Origin: Paenibacillus taiwanensis DSM 18679 | GTDB lineage: Bacteria > Bacillota > Bacilli > Paenibacillales > Paenibacillaceae | DNA length: 64,000 nucleotides | Direction of reading: 5' to 3' | NCBI RefSeq assembly: GCF_000425125.1 | Contig: NZ_KE384306.1 | Location: 645,705 to 709,704 of the forward strand | Part shown: positions 26,952 through 35,305 of the stretch, piece by piece | Position numbering within the stretch: position 1 is the stretch's first letter | Layout of the letters: every line of letters starts with the position of its first letter | Translations under genes and position numbers: made by a program | The notes under the pieces: generated by a model | The model's database searches: none | What the model saw: the letters and a program-made list of their open reading frames with translations, nothing else | Told to the model about the DNA's origin: nothing

Positions 26952-28058
26952 TTATGCTTGATTACGTTTATAAAAAGGTGCTTTAATGACTTGGGCTTTC
27001 AGCTGTTTACCGCGTATTTCCACGTTCAGTTCAGTTCCTAGCTCCGCATATTTGGTGTCGATGAGAGCTAGAGCAAGATTACGCTTGAGGGTCGGTGACT
27101 GTGTTCCTGTCGTTACTTCGCCTATTTGTTTGCCATCAGCGTATACAGGGTAGTGGGCACGGGCGATGCCTTTATCGATCATTTCTAATCCGACAAGCTT
27201 ACGCTTCAGGCCCTCTTGCTTTTGCTGTTGAAGGGCATCACTGCCGATAAAGGGTCCGCTGTCAAGCTTAACAAACATGCCAAGCGAGGCCTCAAGTGGT
27301 GATATATGTTGTGAGAGTTCTTGCCCATACAGTGGTAGTCTCGCTTCGAAGCGTAGGGTGTCGCGTGCGCCAAGTCCTGCCGGAACGAGTCCATGTGGCT
27401 CTCCAGCAGCCATAATGATATCCCAAAGCTTAGGTGCATCAGAGGATGCGGCATATAACTCAAAGCCGTCTTCTCCCGTGTAGCCTGTACGGGATACGAG
27501 CGCAGTCACACCTTTAATATTTACGTGTTCTTCAAAGTGAAACGGCTTCAACTGTGCAACAGGTGTGTCTGTCAGCGAACTTAGAATTGCAACGGCTTGT
27601 GGGCCTTGCAGCGCAATTAATGCGGTCTCGTCGGATACGTTACGAAGGTTAACGCCACTAGCAGGTATATGTTGCTCCAGCCAAGCGAAATCCTTATCGA
27701 TATTAGAGGCGTTTACGACTAGCATATAACGTCCCTCTGCAACACGATAAACGAGCAGATCGTCTACGACGCCGCCGTGTGGGTAACAGAGCAAAGAATA
27801 TTGGGCTTGACCATCAACTAGGCGGGTAACGTCATTTGTGGTCACCCCTTGAATAAAGGCTTCTGCCTGCGGGCCTTCAATCCAAAATTCACCCATATGC
27901 GACACATCAAACAAGCCGGCTTGTTGACGAACGGCATCATGTTCTTTTTGAATACCAGAAAATTGAACAGGGAGTTCCCAGCCACCGAAGTCTATGCAAC
28001 GGGCACCAGGATAGTTGGCGTATTGCGGAAATAAGGGGGTTCGCTTCAATTCTGTCAT
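26952..28058 (-). CDS. gcvT: Glycine cleavage system T protein (aminomethyltransferase)
   Basis: Tetrahydrofolate-dependent aminomethyltransferase, about 368 residues, which releases ammonia and 5,10-methylene-THF from aminomethyl-lipoyl-GcvH. Conserved stretches are FDVSHMGEFWIEGP, YSLLCYPHGGVVDDLLVYR, SRTGYTGEDGFELY and GLGARDTLRFEA. A longer reading frame to 28100 exists, but GAGGTG at 28064-28069 and the typical start MTELKRTPLF place the start at 28058. It is the first gene of the operon behind the glycine riboswitch. Confidence 0.97.
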   Translation of the reverse strand: MTELKRTPLFPQYANYPGARCIDFGGWELPVQFSGIQKEHDAVRQQAGLFDVSHMGEFWIEGPQAEAFIQGVTTNDVTRLVDGQAQYSLLCYPHGGVVDDLLVYRVAEGRYMLVVNASNIDKDFAWLEQHIPASGVNLRNVSDETALIALQGPQAVAILSSLTDTPVAQLKPFHFEEHVNIKGVTALVSRTGYTGEDGFELYAASSDAPKLWDIIMAAGEPHGLVPAGLGARDTLRFEARLPLYGQELSQHISPLEASLGMFVKLDSGPFIGSDALQQQKQEGLKRKLVGLEMIDKGIARAHYPVYADGKQIGEVTTGTQSPTLKRNLALALIDTKYAELGTELNVEIRGKQLKAQVIKAPFYKRNQA

Positions 28059-28147
28059 GTCATCACCTCGTATGATCTGTTTGACCAGCAACACATGCAA
28101 AAAAGAACAGGCAAAAGAAACGCAGGCTTAATCCAACAGCCCGTATA

Positions 28148-28413
28148 TCTTCTGCTCTGTCCCTTGTACCTGAGAGTGTCCTCATAACTTTAGAAGCGAT
28201 CGCGTCACTCGGGGTGAACGCTTACATCATTCTTTATGAGTTTCCCCTTGGGCGACCTTGTCGCAAATATGCAAGCTGTTACGCTCACAACTGACAAGAT
28301 TCTCTCCAGAGGTGCGTCCGGTAAAAGTCCTTTTGCCTGAGAGATTCACCTTAACGGCTTACTCCTTCGGCGTTACGCGCTAGATTGCTAAACTAAGCCG
28401 TAATCTCTCCCTA
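28148..28413 (-). ncRNA. Tandem glycine riboswitch upstream of gcvT
   Basis: The minus strand begins GGGAGAGATTACGGC near 28412 and runs through CGCCGAAGGAGTAA, CTCTCAGGCAAAAGGAC and CGGACGC..CTCTGGAGAG, which is a full glycine aptamer. A second, more divergent aptamer continues through GGGGAAACTCATAAAG, TGACGCGATCGC and ACTCTCAGGTACAAGGGACAGA to about 28149. This is the classic two-aptamer arrangement and lies directly before gcvT. In Bacillus such riboswitches turn the operon on when glycine is high. Confidence 0.95.
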
Positions 28414-28451
28414 TACCTTCATCCGCTGTTTTTTTAATTGTTATACCTACA

Positions 28452-28481
28452 TTATTACTTGAACATTCCTGACATTGTCAA
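28452..28481 (-). promoter_or_regulatory. Sigma-A-type promoter for the gcvT operon
   Basis: Minus strand: TTGACA at 28481-28476, an 18-base spacer, and TAATAA at 28457-28452, about 40 bases before the first aptamer. Good match to the vegetative consensus. Confidence 0.7.
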
Positions 28482-28723
28482 TCCATTTATTCAATTTTGA
28501 CGAAAATCATAAGAGTATTGACAGGCACTATCGAACTGCACTACCCTATAGGTAACTCGGGGACGCCTGCACAGGCGTTAAAATAAAAGCAGCATATAAC
28601 CAACTTTGTTAGCGCATACAGAATCAGACCAGTTGTCTGTACGTTTAAAGTAGTGTATTCATTCCTTTATATATTCTTGATGGTCATTTCGTTATGATTA
28701 CGCAAAGAAGAGAGGGTTCTATG

Positions 28724-29113
28724 ATGAGCGAAATTAAGAACAACCTGCTGTACAGTGAGGAGCATGAGTGGGCGTTAGTAGTTGGTGAGCGCACGGTGCG
28801 CATCGGTATTACGGACCATGCGCAGCATCAATTGGGCGACATTGTTTTTCTTGAGTTTCCCGAGGTAGGCACTGCGTTGTCGGCTGGTGACAGTATGGGC
28901 TCCATTGAATCGGTAAAGACCGTATCGGAATTGTACACGCCGGTTACTGGCAAAGTGACAAAAGTAAACACAGAGCTGGAAGAATCACCTGAGCAAGTGA
29001 ATACAGAACCGTATGAGAGTGGCTGGATTGTTGAGATTGAAGTGGAGGGCAGCATGGAAGACGCGCTAAAACAACTGCTTTCTCCTGAACGATACGCGGC
29101 CATTACAGAATAA
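28724..29113 (+). CDS. gcvH: Glycine cleavage system H protein
   Basis: Lipoyl carrier protein of about 129 residues that shuttles the aminomethyl intermediate between P, T and L proteins. The lipoylated residue is Lys65 in MGSIESVKTVSELY. Conserved HEW near the N terminus and ESGWIVEIEV near the end fit GcvH. ATGs at 28694, 28721 and 28724 are in frame. GAGAGGG at 28710-28716 is best spaced for 28724. It is divergent from gcvT-PA-PB and therefore outside the riboswitch transcript. Confidence 0.95.
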   Translation: MSEIKNNLLYSEEHEWALVVGERTVRIGITDHAQHQLGDIVFLEFPEVGTALSAGDSMGSIESVKTVSELYTPVTGKVTKVNTELEESPEQVNTEPYESGWIVEIEVEGSMEDALKQLLSPERYAAITE

Positions 29114-29219
29114 AGGGACTACAATACAAGCGGTACATATTTTGAATCTGTACATTTTTAGCTCGGGTATTGGAGTAGACCTACAATTTTATACGTAGTT
29201 ATAGATTCTAATAATCGAT

Positions 29220-29294
29220 GAGGACTGATGTTCTCCATCCTAATGCCGAGCATTTATTCTGCATGGCATTAGGATGAGAGCGCAGTCCTTTTTG
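29220..29294 (+). terminator. Terminator after gcvH
   Basis: CATCCTAATGCC at 29236-29247 pairs with GGCATTAGGATG at 29265-29276, and an outer AGGACTG/CAGTCCT pair is followed by TTTTT. Very strong hairpin. No gene lies between it and 29482. Confidence 0.9.
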
Positions 29295-29481
29295 GCGTGT
29301 AGACGCATGTCTGCCTGTACTTATGCAGGGGACGGACAACAACTATCAATAATGATAAAAATAAAAATGCTTGAATTGTAAGACTTACTCGTGTTCTGGC
29401 ATCAGACAAGATAGAAGCGGATAACGTTGGCAAGCTCAACAATACATTTGTAACTTGCAGCAGAGGAAATGAGGTTGGAAG

Positions 29482-31332
29482 ATGGTGAAGACAACAGGTA
29501 AATGGCTTGGTCAAAGCGTAGTTGCACAACCGATTGAAACGGCACCGATAGCGGAGTTACTGACAGCGAGTAGAGCAGCGGATGAGACACGCATGCGCGA
29601 AGAAACGGCACTTGTGAGGCAGGCTCAGCTTGGGGATCGCACCGCGTTTGGCGAGCTTGTGCGCAGACATCGGCAGGAGGCATTTCGTTGGGCGAGACAG
29701 ATTGCCAAGCAGGATGCACTGGCTGAAGATATCGTGCAAGATGCGTTATTAAATGCATTCCTACATGTAGGATCGGTAACGGATGCAAGCCGATTTGTAC
29801 CTTGGCTCCATCGGATCGTGCGCAACCAAGCTTATACGAAGCTGCGTCGTGGCGGTCCCTATGCGAAAGAGACGCCTGTTCCCTATGATGAAGCGTCTCA
29901 TCCTAATGCTCGGGTGGACTGTCCCAATGTCGAGAGCATTGCCAAACATGTGGCTGCCAGGCGTTCGGGTACATCAACGAATACATTAGAATCTGAGTCC
30001 CGTGTGCATTTAGGGAATGAGACATTGGACAAGGTGATGCGTGGTGAAACAGCCATCTTTATCGTACAAATGCTACAGCACTTAAAGCCGAAAGAACGAC
30101 GCATCTTCGAGGCTCATTTCTTTGAACAGCTGGCACCTGCTGAGATAGCTGAGCTACTGCAAGTGTCAACGGGTGTCGTCTATACGTCTATCCATCGGTC
30201 CAAAACGAAGCTTCAGCAGCAAGTTATACGTTCAACGCTCCGCTTCATGGTACACGAGAGGAGGGAGCACGGGCTGATGAAACGCAAAATACTCGATTCG
30301 GAACGTTACAAGCAATTGTTTCGCAGCGCAAATGGCCAGCCGTGCGCATGGTCATCGGCTGGTTTGGCGATGTACGGCATGTTATCAAGCGCAGAGCCAG
30401 AGCGGAACATGACTTTACAGGAAGTGATGGGCTTGAGCTCACTGCCGTTCCGTCTGCAAGTCAGAGAGGGCACCGTCGATATTGCGGGCCCGACAGCTTA
30501 CGATTGGCAGCACGTCTTCCGGCAAGGGATGCAGCGCTGTGGAGCTGAGATTCGTGTTGTTGGCACGGATTGCTTTCAGCCCCCAACAGCAGACCAGTTG
30601 AGTGATGCGCTTCGGCTTATAACGGATAGCGTGGATAAGGGCGTTCCGGTTATGGTGTGGGATATGCACGTATCTGAATTTGGTCTCATTTATGGCTACG
30701 ATGACAAGCAACAGGTTGTGTATGCGATTGATCCCCTTGGGGACGGCCCGATTTCTTATGAGCAATTGGGCCGTAGACAATTGGGAGAACTGTTTGTAGC
30801 AGCTTATCGCTACGAGCACAAGCTTAGACCTGAAGACACGTTTCGTATGACGTTACAGGATGCGGTTCGACACCTCCGCGGGGAGGATTGGCACATTTTA
30901 CACTTTTCGCACGGGCTTGAAGCGTTTACGGCTTGGATTCACGCGCTGCGCAGCGGTACGGCTGATGTGTTAGGTAATGCCTATCAAGCAGCGACAGCAG
31001 CTGATGACCGTAGTTATGCTGCGCAGTTTTTTGCGCACTGGGTAACTTATTTTAACAATAAGCAGCAACGCTCCACTAAGGAGCGGGTTCAGTACGAGGC
31101 ATGGGAGCAGGATGCCGCCAAATTGCAGCAACTGTATGAGCGGTCCAGTCAGGCTCTCCACAGCGTTGCGACTCAATTTCCGTTTCCGAGCGGGGGAAAT
31201 CCGCGTGATCGAGTGGTAGTTGACCATGCGGTCGCGGACCTGACAGTAGCACAAGCGGCGGAGCGGGAAGCAGCAGCGCTCATGCAGGAACTGATTTATA
31301 AGATGGAGCTCACTTTAGAGACGAAAGGATGA
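29482..31332 (+). CDS. Sigma-70-family protein fused to a C39-like peptidase domain
   Basis: Reading frame of 616 residues with two parts. Residues 44-125 resemble sigma-70 region 2 (LVRQAQLGDRTAFGELVRRH, AEDIVQDALLNAF, RFVPWLHRIVRNQAY), and 197-247 are region 4 with its helix-turn-helix (PAEIAELLQVSTGVVYTSIHRSK). From about residue 266 the sequence becomes a C39-like or BtrH-like domain: Cys288 in GQPCAWSSAGLAMYGM, His396 in WDMHVSEFGLIYGYDD and Asp417 in YAIDPLG are candidate catalytic positions. The rest (430-616) is helical and unassigned. An internal ATG at 30277 (Met266) has AGGAGGGAG at 30259-30267, so the second half may also be made alone. The targets of the sigma part are unknown. 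Confidence 0.8.
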   Translation: MVKTTGKWLGQSVVAQPIETAPIAELLTASRAADETRMREETALVRQAQLGDRTAFGELVRRHRQEAFRWARQIAKQDALAEDIVQDALLNAFLHVGSVTDASRFVPWLHRIVRNQAYTKLRRGGPYAKETPVPYDEASHPNARVDCPNVESIAKHVAARRSGTSTNTLESESRVHLGNETLDKVMRGETAIFIVQMLQHLKPKERRIFEAHFFEQLAPAEIAELLQVSTGVVYTSIHRSKTKLQQQVIRSTLRFMVHERREHGLMKRKILDSERYKQLFRSANGQPCAWSSAGLAMYGMLSSAEPERNMTLQEVMGLSSLPFRLQVREGTVDIAGPTAYDWQHVFRQGMQRCGAEIRVVGTDCFQPPTADQLSDALRLITDSVDKGVPVMVWDMHVSEFGLIYGYDDKQQVVYAIDPLGDGPISYEQLGRRQLGELFVAAYRYEHKLRPEDTFRMTLQDAVRHLRGEDWHILHFSHGLEAFTAWIHALRSGTADVLGNAYQAATAADDRSYAAQFFAHWVTYFNNKQQRSTKERVQYEAWEQDAAKLQQLYERSSQALHSVATQFPFPSGGNPRDRVVVDHAVADLTVAQAAEREAAALMQELIYKMELTLETKG

Positions 31333-31700
31333 TGGAAATGTTTAGAGCTTTACATTGTGCCGCTTTATATACGGATGATATGGAGAAGTCAAAAGCGTTT
31401 TACGGCAAGTTAGGTGTGCTGCCTGCGTGGGAAGTGAAACGACCGCTTGAAGGCGGGCGGGAGTGGACGCTTACTGGGCTGAAGTTTCCTGATGGTGGGG
31501 CGCAGCTCGTTTTGCAAAATAATCCGCAGCTTAAAGAAATCGACATTGAAGTACGCGTGGAAAGTGTCCGTCTGGTGTACGAGCGTTTAAGCCAAGATCC
31601 TGAAGTAAAATGGATACAGACCCCGTTCCAAGTAGAAGACGGAAATGTAGCTGTTATGCAAGCGCCTGATGGGAATGTATTAGTGCTAGTGGGTCCTTAA
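31329..31700 (+). CDS. VOC-superfamily (glyoxalase/bleomycin-resistance-like) protein
   Basis: Single VOC-fold protein of 123 residues with the pattern HCAALYTDDMEKSKAFYGKLGV and C-terminal PDGNVLVLVGP, two beta-alpha-beta-beta-beta units. The first ATG overlaps the preceding stop by 4 bases and ATGs at 31332 and 31338 are alternatives. It is probably co-translated with the sigma/C39 gene. Substrate unknown. Members include glyoxalases, dioxygenases and binding proteins. Confidence 0.85.
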   Translation: MMEMFRALHCAALYTDDMEKSKAFYGKLGVLPAWEVKRPLEGGREWTLTGLKFPDGGAQLVLQNNPQLKEIDIEVRVESVRLVYERLSQDPEVKWIQTPFQVEDGNVAVMQAPDGNVLVLVGP

Positions 31701-31714
31701 ATTATGGCAAGTGT

Positions 31715-31756
31715 AGCCCCCTCTATTTCTCAATGGAAATGGAAGGGGCTATTTTT
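31715..31756 (+). terminator. Terminator after the VOC gene
   Basis: AGCCCC..CTATTTC pairs with GGAAATGG..GGGGCT (31715-31750), followed by ATTTTT. Confidence 0.85.
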
Positions 31757-31893
31757 GTTGGAGATAACTGCTTATGTTGGCAGGTACATGTGAAAAAGAG
31801 CATACCACAGAGCCTTAACAATTCGCTATAATGGCTTATCCAACATCGAGCCTATACATACAAACACTATAACAAGACAGGGGTTGTCATAAA

Positions 31894-32604
31894 ATGAAAA
31901 GAAACCGTATGTTTTTTGTTACGCTGGCTGCGGCAGTCATTGTGGTGGGGGTATTTATACTAGGGATGACCTCATGGGAGAAGAAGCAAACGGATGACCA
32001 ACAGGGGGCAACAGCATCGCTGTCCTTGGATACAGTCACGGCACAAATGAAGCTAGCGGAGCAGCCTGTAAAGGGAGACCGCAAAGCGCCAATCCAAATC
32101 GTGGAATTTGGTGATTACAAATGTCCGTCCTGCAAAGTATGGACGGATACGATTTATCCGCTGCTGGAGCGTGATTATGTGAAGACAGGGAAAGCAGCAT
32201 TTTATTATATGAATGACCCTTTTCTAGCTCCAGATTCCACATTAGCGGCGTTAGCAGGCGAGTATCTCCATAAGCAGGATGAAGGTTTGTTCTGGCGTTA
32301 TCACGAGTTAATGAATGAGAAGCAAGGGGTTAAAAAAGAGGCGTGGGCCAACGAAACCTTTCTTTTTCAGTTAATACAGGAGCATTTTCCAGAGGTAAAC
32401 GCAGCTGATTTCCAGAGCAAGCTCCAAGCTAGGGAATTTGAATCTGTCGTAAATGCCGATATAGAAGTGGCTCGCAAGTTTGAGGTCGGCGGTACACCGA
32501 CTATATTTATCAATGGGAAGATGGCTCCGGACGGAGATTATGAGTCGTTAAAAGCAATGATTGAAGCGGAGCTGCAAGCGACAACGGGTGAAGCTACGAA
32601 CTAA
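31894..32604 (+). CDS. Membrane-anchored DsbA-family thiol oxidoreductase
   Basis: Protein of 236 residues with one N-terminal membrane segment (about 7-25) and an extracytoplasmic thioredoxin/DsbA domain. The active site is Cys77-Pro-Ser-Cys80 (FGDYKCPSCK) and the cis-proline loop is GGTPTIF. The helical insert of DsbA lies between them. It resembles Bacillus BdbD, which makes disulfide bonds in exported proteins. A BdbC-like membrane partner is not adjacent. The next gene encodes a small exported protein with a single Cys. The ribosome-binding site (AGGGG) is weak. Confidence 0.88.
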   Translation: MKRNRMFFVTLAAAVIVVGVFILGMTSWEKKQTDDQQGATASLSLDTVTAQMKLAEQPVKGDRKAPIQIVEFGDYKCPSCKVWTDTIYPLLERDYVKTGKAAFYYMNDPFLAPDSTLAALAGEYLHKQDEGLFWRYHELMNEKQGVKKEAWANETFLFQLIQEHFPEVNAADFQSKLQAREFESVVNADIEVARKFEVGGTPTIFINGKMAPDGDYESLKAMIEAELQATTGEATN

Positions 32605-32695
32605 TGGCGAATAGAACTGCTAAAACGTAGCTAAAGCTAGATCACATCATTTTACACAAAAGAGAGATATACAGAAGCCAGAGGAGAAGATCAGC

Positions 32696-32971
32696 ATGAA
32701 AAAACGTCGTAGGATATTTACAGCTAGTTTGGTGCTCACCTTGGTGTTAGGTACAGGTGCTTATGCCGCCGCGGCATGGATGAATGGCGATATGACAAGT
32801 AAGGCAGATCGAATGTTTCATATGAGCGAGATGTATGCAGAGCGAACTGAGAATGAGATCGGGCAAATGAGAAAGAGCTGTCATGAACAATTGGAGCGTC
32901 ATCGTGAAACTCGCGACGGCTCCATGAGGAGTGATAGAATGAATATGTCACATCGGATGGGTCAAATGTAA
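32696..32971 (+). CDS. Small exported protein of unknown function
   Basis: Predicted protein of 91 residues with a clear signal peptide (basic KKRRR, hydrophobic core, AYAAAA cleavage region around residue 26) and a Met-, Arg-, His- and Glu-rich mature part with one Cys (KSCHEQ). No family is recognised. Met/His-rich small exported proteins sometimes bind metals, but that is speculation. GAGGAGAAG precedes the ATG. Confidence 0.65.
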   Translation: MKKRRRIFTASLVLTLVLGTGAYAAAAWMNGDMTSKADRMFHMSEMYAERTENEIGQMRKSCHEQLERHRETRDGSMRSDRMNMSHRMGQM

Positions 32972-33005
32972 ACATGAACAAAATGTACCAATAAATAGAC
33001 GGTAT

Positions 33006-33052
33006 TAGGCCGTTATGAAGGGGGAAAGAACTCTTTTCATAACGGTCTTTTT
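33006..33052 (+). terminator. Terminator after the small exported protein
   Basis: GGCCGTTATGAA pairs with TTCATAACGGTC across a purine-rich loop, followed by TTTTT. Confidence 0.8.
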
Positions 33053-33093
33053 GCGTATTTGAGTATATGAGATAAAAATAAGTTTTGCTCTAA

Positions 33094-33540
33094 TTTAACG
33101 GTGCAAACATTAGGCCCAATCAGACGCAGGTAGTGGCTTCGGATTGGAATGTGTGCATATCCAGTGATACGATACGTGCAAGACAGACGGCACCCATCGT
33201 TTATTCAGGTGATGTTCAATATTTGAGCCTTTTAAGAGAAATAGACATTGCCCCCATTTTACGACTGCGGATACGACTTCATATTAATGTATGGTTGGCA
33301 TTAGGTCGAATTGTGTGGTACTTTGCACACCGTTCTCAGCGGGAAACGAAAGTTCAAGTTATGGCCCGTGCGCAGCATGTCATTAATTTGATCGAGTCTT
33401 ATCAAGTAGACAGCGTTCTGGTCGTTAGCCACGGGATGTTTATTAAAATATTAAGCGAGCAGCTGCGGGTGAGGGGGTACGATAGACCATTCGTTAACGC
33501 CCCTCGTAATGGAGGTTTGTATACTTATCAGAAGCTGTAG
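33094..33540 (+). pseudogene. Histidine phosphatase family protein, N-terminally truncated
   Basis: The open frame runs from 33094 to 33540. It contains CISSDTIRARQTA (the conserved S-x-x-x-R-A-x-x-T region) and VLVVSHGMFIK, the second catalytic-His motif, typical of phosphoglycerate-mutase-like phosphatases. The first catalytic motif (RHG) that should precede is absent; a stop codon lies at 33091. The only start in frame is a GTG at 33133 without a good ribosome-binding site, giving 135 residues. Probably a 5'-truncated relic. Confidence 0.65.
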
Positions 33541-33728
33541 GATTTCAGCTTTTACTTCATATTGCAGGAATTTAATGTAAAGGATTTAAGGATGATGTAT
33601 ACTATAGCTTAGACCTTCGTTTATTCTCATAGTTACATTCCATGTGTTCATGTATGGATGAAACGGGGATGTGTACTGACAGGACAAGGGATACTTATTA
33701 GAAATTCGTAAGCAGGAGGGGCCAAACC

Positions 33729-34244
33729 ATGTTAGTACGACCATTAATCGGAGAATATGATCCTTATTATGAGAAATACATAAGTTTAGTTCATGAAGGG
33801 AACGTCATTGAGCATCTACATTCGCAAAACATGCTCACTGTTCGTCTGTTAGATTCACTGACGGAAGCAGAGGCTAACTATAAATATGCACCAGATAAAT
33901 GGAGTATAAAGGAAGTGTTTGGTCATATTGCGGATACGGAGCGTATTATGAGCTATCGCTTGCTTTGCATCGCTCGGGGAGATACTACACCACTGCCAGG
34001 TTATGATGATGAAGAGTATGTGAAAAGGGCCTCTTTTGCAACCCATTCTATTCAGCAGCTTCAAGCGGACTATACAGCAGTTCGTCATGCGACGATCTCA
34101 TTGTGTAAGGGGATTGAACAATCAGCTTGGTTAAGGGAAGGTACTGCTAATAACAGTAGTGTATCTGCCCGCGCGCTTGCATACATTATTGCAGGGCATG
34201 AACTTCATCATCTTCATATTATTCAGGAGCGGTATTTAGTATAA
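33729..34244 (+). CDS. DinB-family protein
   Basis: Four-helix-bundle protein of 171 residues of the DinB/YfiT group. The metal-ligand histidines are at FGHIADTERIMSYR and AGHELHHLHIIQERY, with WSIKEVFGHI as the family hallmark. Members are metal-dependent thiol transferases or hydrolases, often bacillithiol-linked in Firmicutes. AGGAGGGG precedes the ATG. Specific function unknown. Confidence 0.85.
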   Translation: MLVRPLIGEYDPYYEKYISLVHEGNVIEHLHSQNMLTVRLLDSLTEAEANYKYAPDKWSIKEVFGHIADTERIMSYRLLCIARGDTTPLPGYDDEEYVKRASFATHSIQQLQADYTAVRHATISLCKGIEQSAWLREGTANNSSVSARALAYIIAGHELHHLHIIQERYLV

Positions 34245-34278
34245 TCAAGTATTGGCATCATTTACTCACACTATTTAG

Positions 34279-34330
34279 ACTAAGGCAGCCAGAGGCGATG
34301 AAACGCTGCACGGAATCTGCCTTAGTTTGA
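34279..34330 (+). terminator. Probable terminator after the DinB gene
   Basis: ACTAAGGCAG at 34279-34288 pairs perfectly with CTGCCTTAGT at 34317-34326, with a secondary GCG/CGC pairing inside. The T-run is short. Confidence 0.55.
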
Positions 34331-34451
34331 TATAGATAGGATGGTTTAAGCCTTGGAGTTGACGTTCGCCAACGATGACCAACGTCATTGTAAGCGTAAT
34401 CGTGTCATAAACTAGGCAGAGGCCGATTAAATCTAAGTTGAGGTGAGTTCA

Positions 34452-35114
34452 ATGGAGATCAATTACGTGTCGGATCAAGATTATCATGTATCGGGGTTAA
34501 TGATTCACAATATTCAAGCACAAAGGTTTTGCGTATTTGATGTTGAAGCAACTGGGCTTAACCACGAAACGGAACATATTATTCAGATCGGCGCGGTCAT
34601 CATTGAGCATCAGCAGATTCAACAAGCCAAAGTATTTAAGACTAATATTAAATCCCCTAAGCCGATTCCAGCCGCAATTGAACGATTTACCGGCATCTAC
34701 AATGCAGATATTGAAGATGCGCCCCCATTACAGGTCATTTACGATGATTTTGTTGCGTTTACCAAAGATAGTATTCTGGTCACTCACGCTGGATACGAAT
34801 TTGACCTTCCCTTACTACATCAGGAATGTTATAGAAATCGCTTACAAATGTTAGATTTGCCCTGCCTGGACATCAAGGCACTATTTTCATATCTTCATCC
34901 CGAAATAACCGATATTTTGTTTATGGACTACTTGATTCAATACTACAACGTAGCTGATTCGAACATTAGAAGGCATGATGCTCTTGGAAATAGTATGCTG
35001 ACAGGTCGTATTTTGTTGAAAATGTTAGATGAAATGACAGCACGAAATATGAAGCATGTTCAGTTTGTACAACCAGTCACTGTGAAAAGGTATCAACTGA
35101 AGCCTTTACTGTAG
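34452..35114 (+). CDS. DEDDh 3'-5' exonuclease (DnaQ/PolC epsilon-like)
   Basis: Exonuclease-domain protein of about 220 residues. Motifs are FDVEATGL (Exo I, Asp and Glu), THAGYEFDLPLL (Exo II) and RHDALGNSMLTGRIL (Exo III with catalytic His and Asp). Such stand-alone proteins resemble the proofreading domain of PolC and may act in repair or RNA trimming. A GTG at 34443 is in frame, but GAGGTGA at 34440-34446 serves the ATG at 34452. Confidence 0.85.
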   Translation: MEINYVSDQDYHVSGLMIHNIQAQRFCVFDVEATGLNHETEHIIQIGAVIIEHQQIQQAKVFKTNIKSPKPIPAAIERFTGIYNADIEDAPPLQVIYDDFVAFTKDSILVTHAGYEFDLPLLHQECYRNRLQMLDLPCLDIKALFSYLHPEITDILFMDYLIQYYNVADSNIRRHDALGNSMLTGRILLKMLDEMTARNMKHVQFVQPVTVKRYQLKPLL

Positions 35115-35305
35115 ATGAGGTGGTTTGTTGGACAATTAGAGCCGGAGAATCTACATGAGAGGTTACGTCAACTGGGTAGAGGCCGCCTCATCATGAACCT
35201 GACAGGTGATGTGCTGAAGGTGGCCCGGTTAAATTTAATCGAGCTATTCCCATTTTGACTAGTTCCAAATGGCGTGTTGTCTCGAATGAAATGGAGGTGA
35301 CTCTT

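Noticed and set aside
28563-28580. Palindrome ACGCCTGCACAGGCGT upstream of gcvH as terminator or operator
   Set aside because: Short loop and weak T-run, and no gene ends there. It may be chance, and no regulator is known for it.
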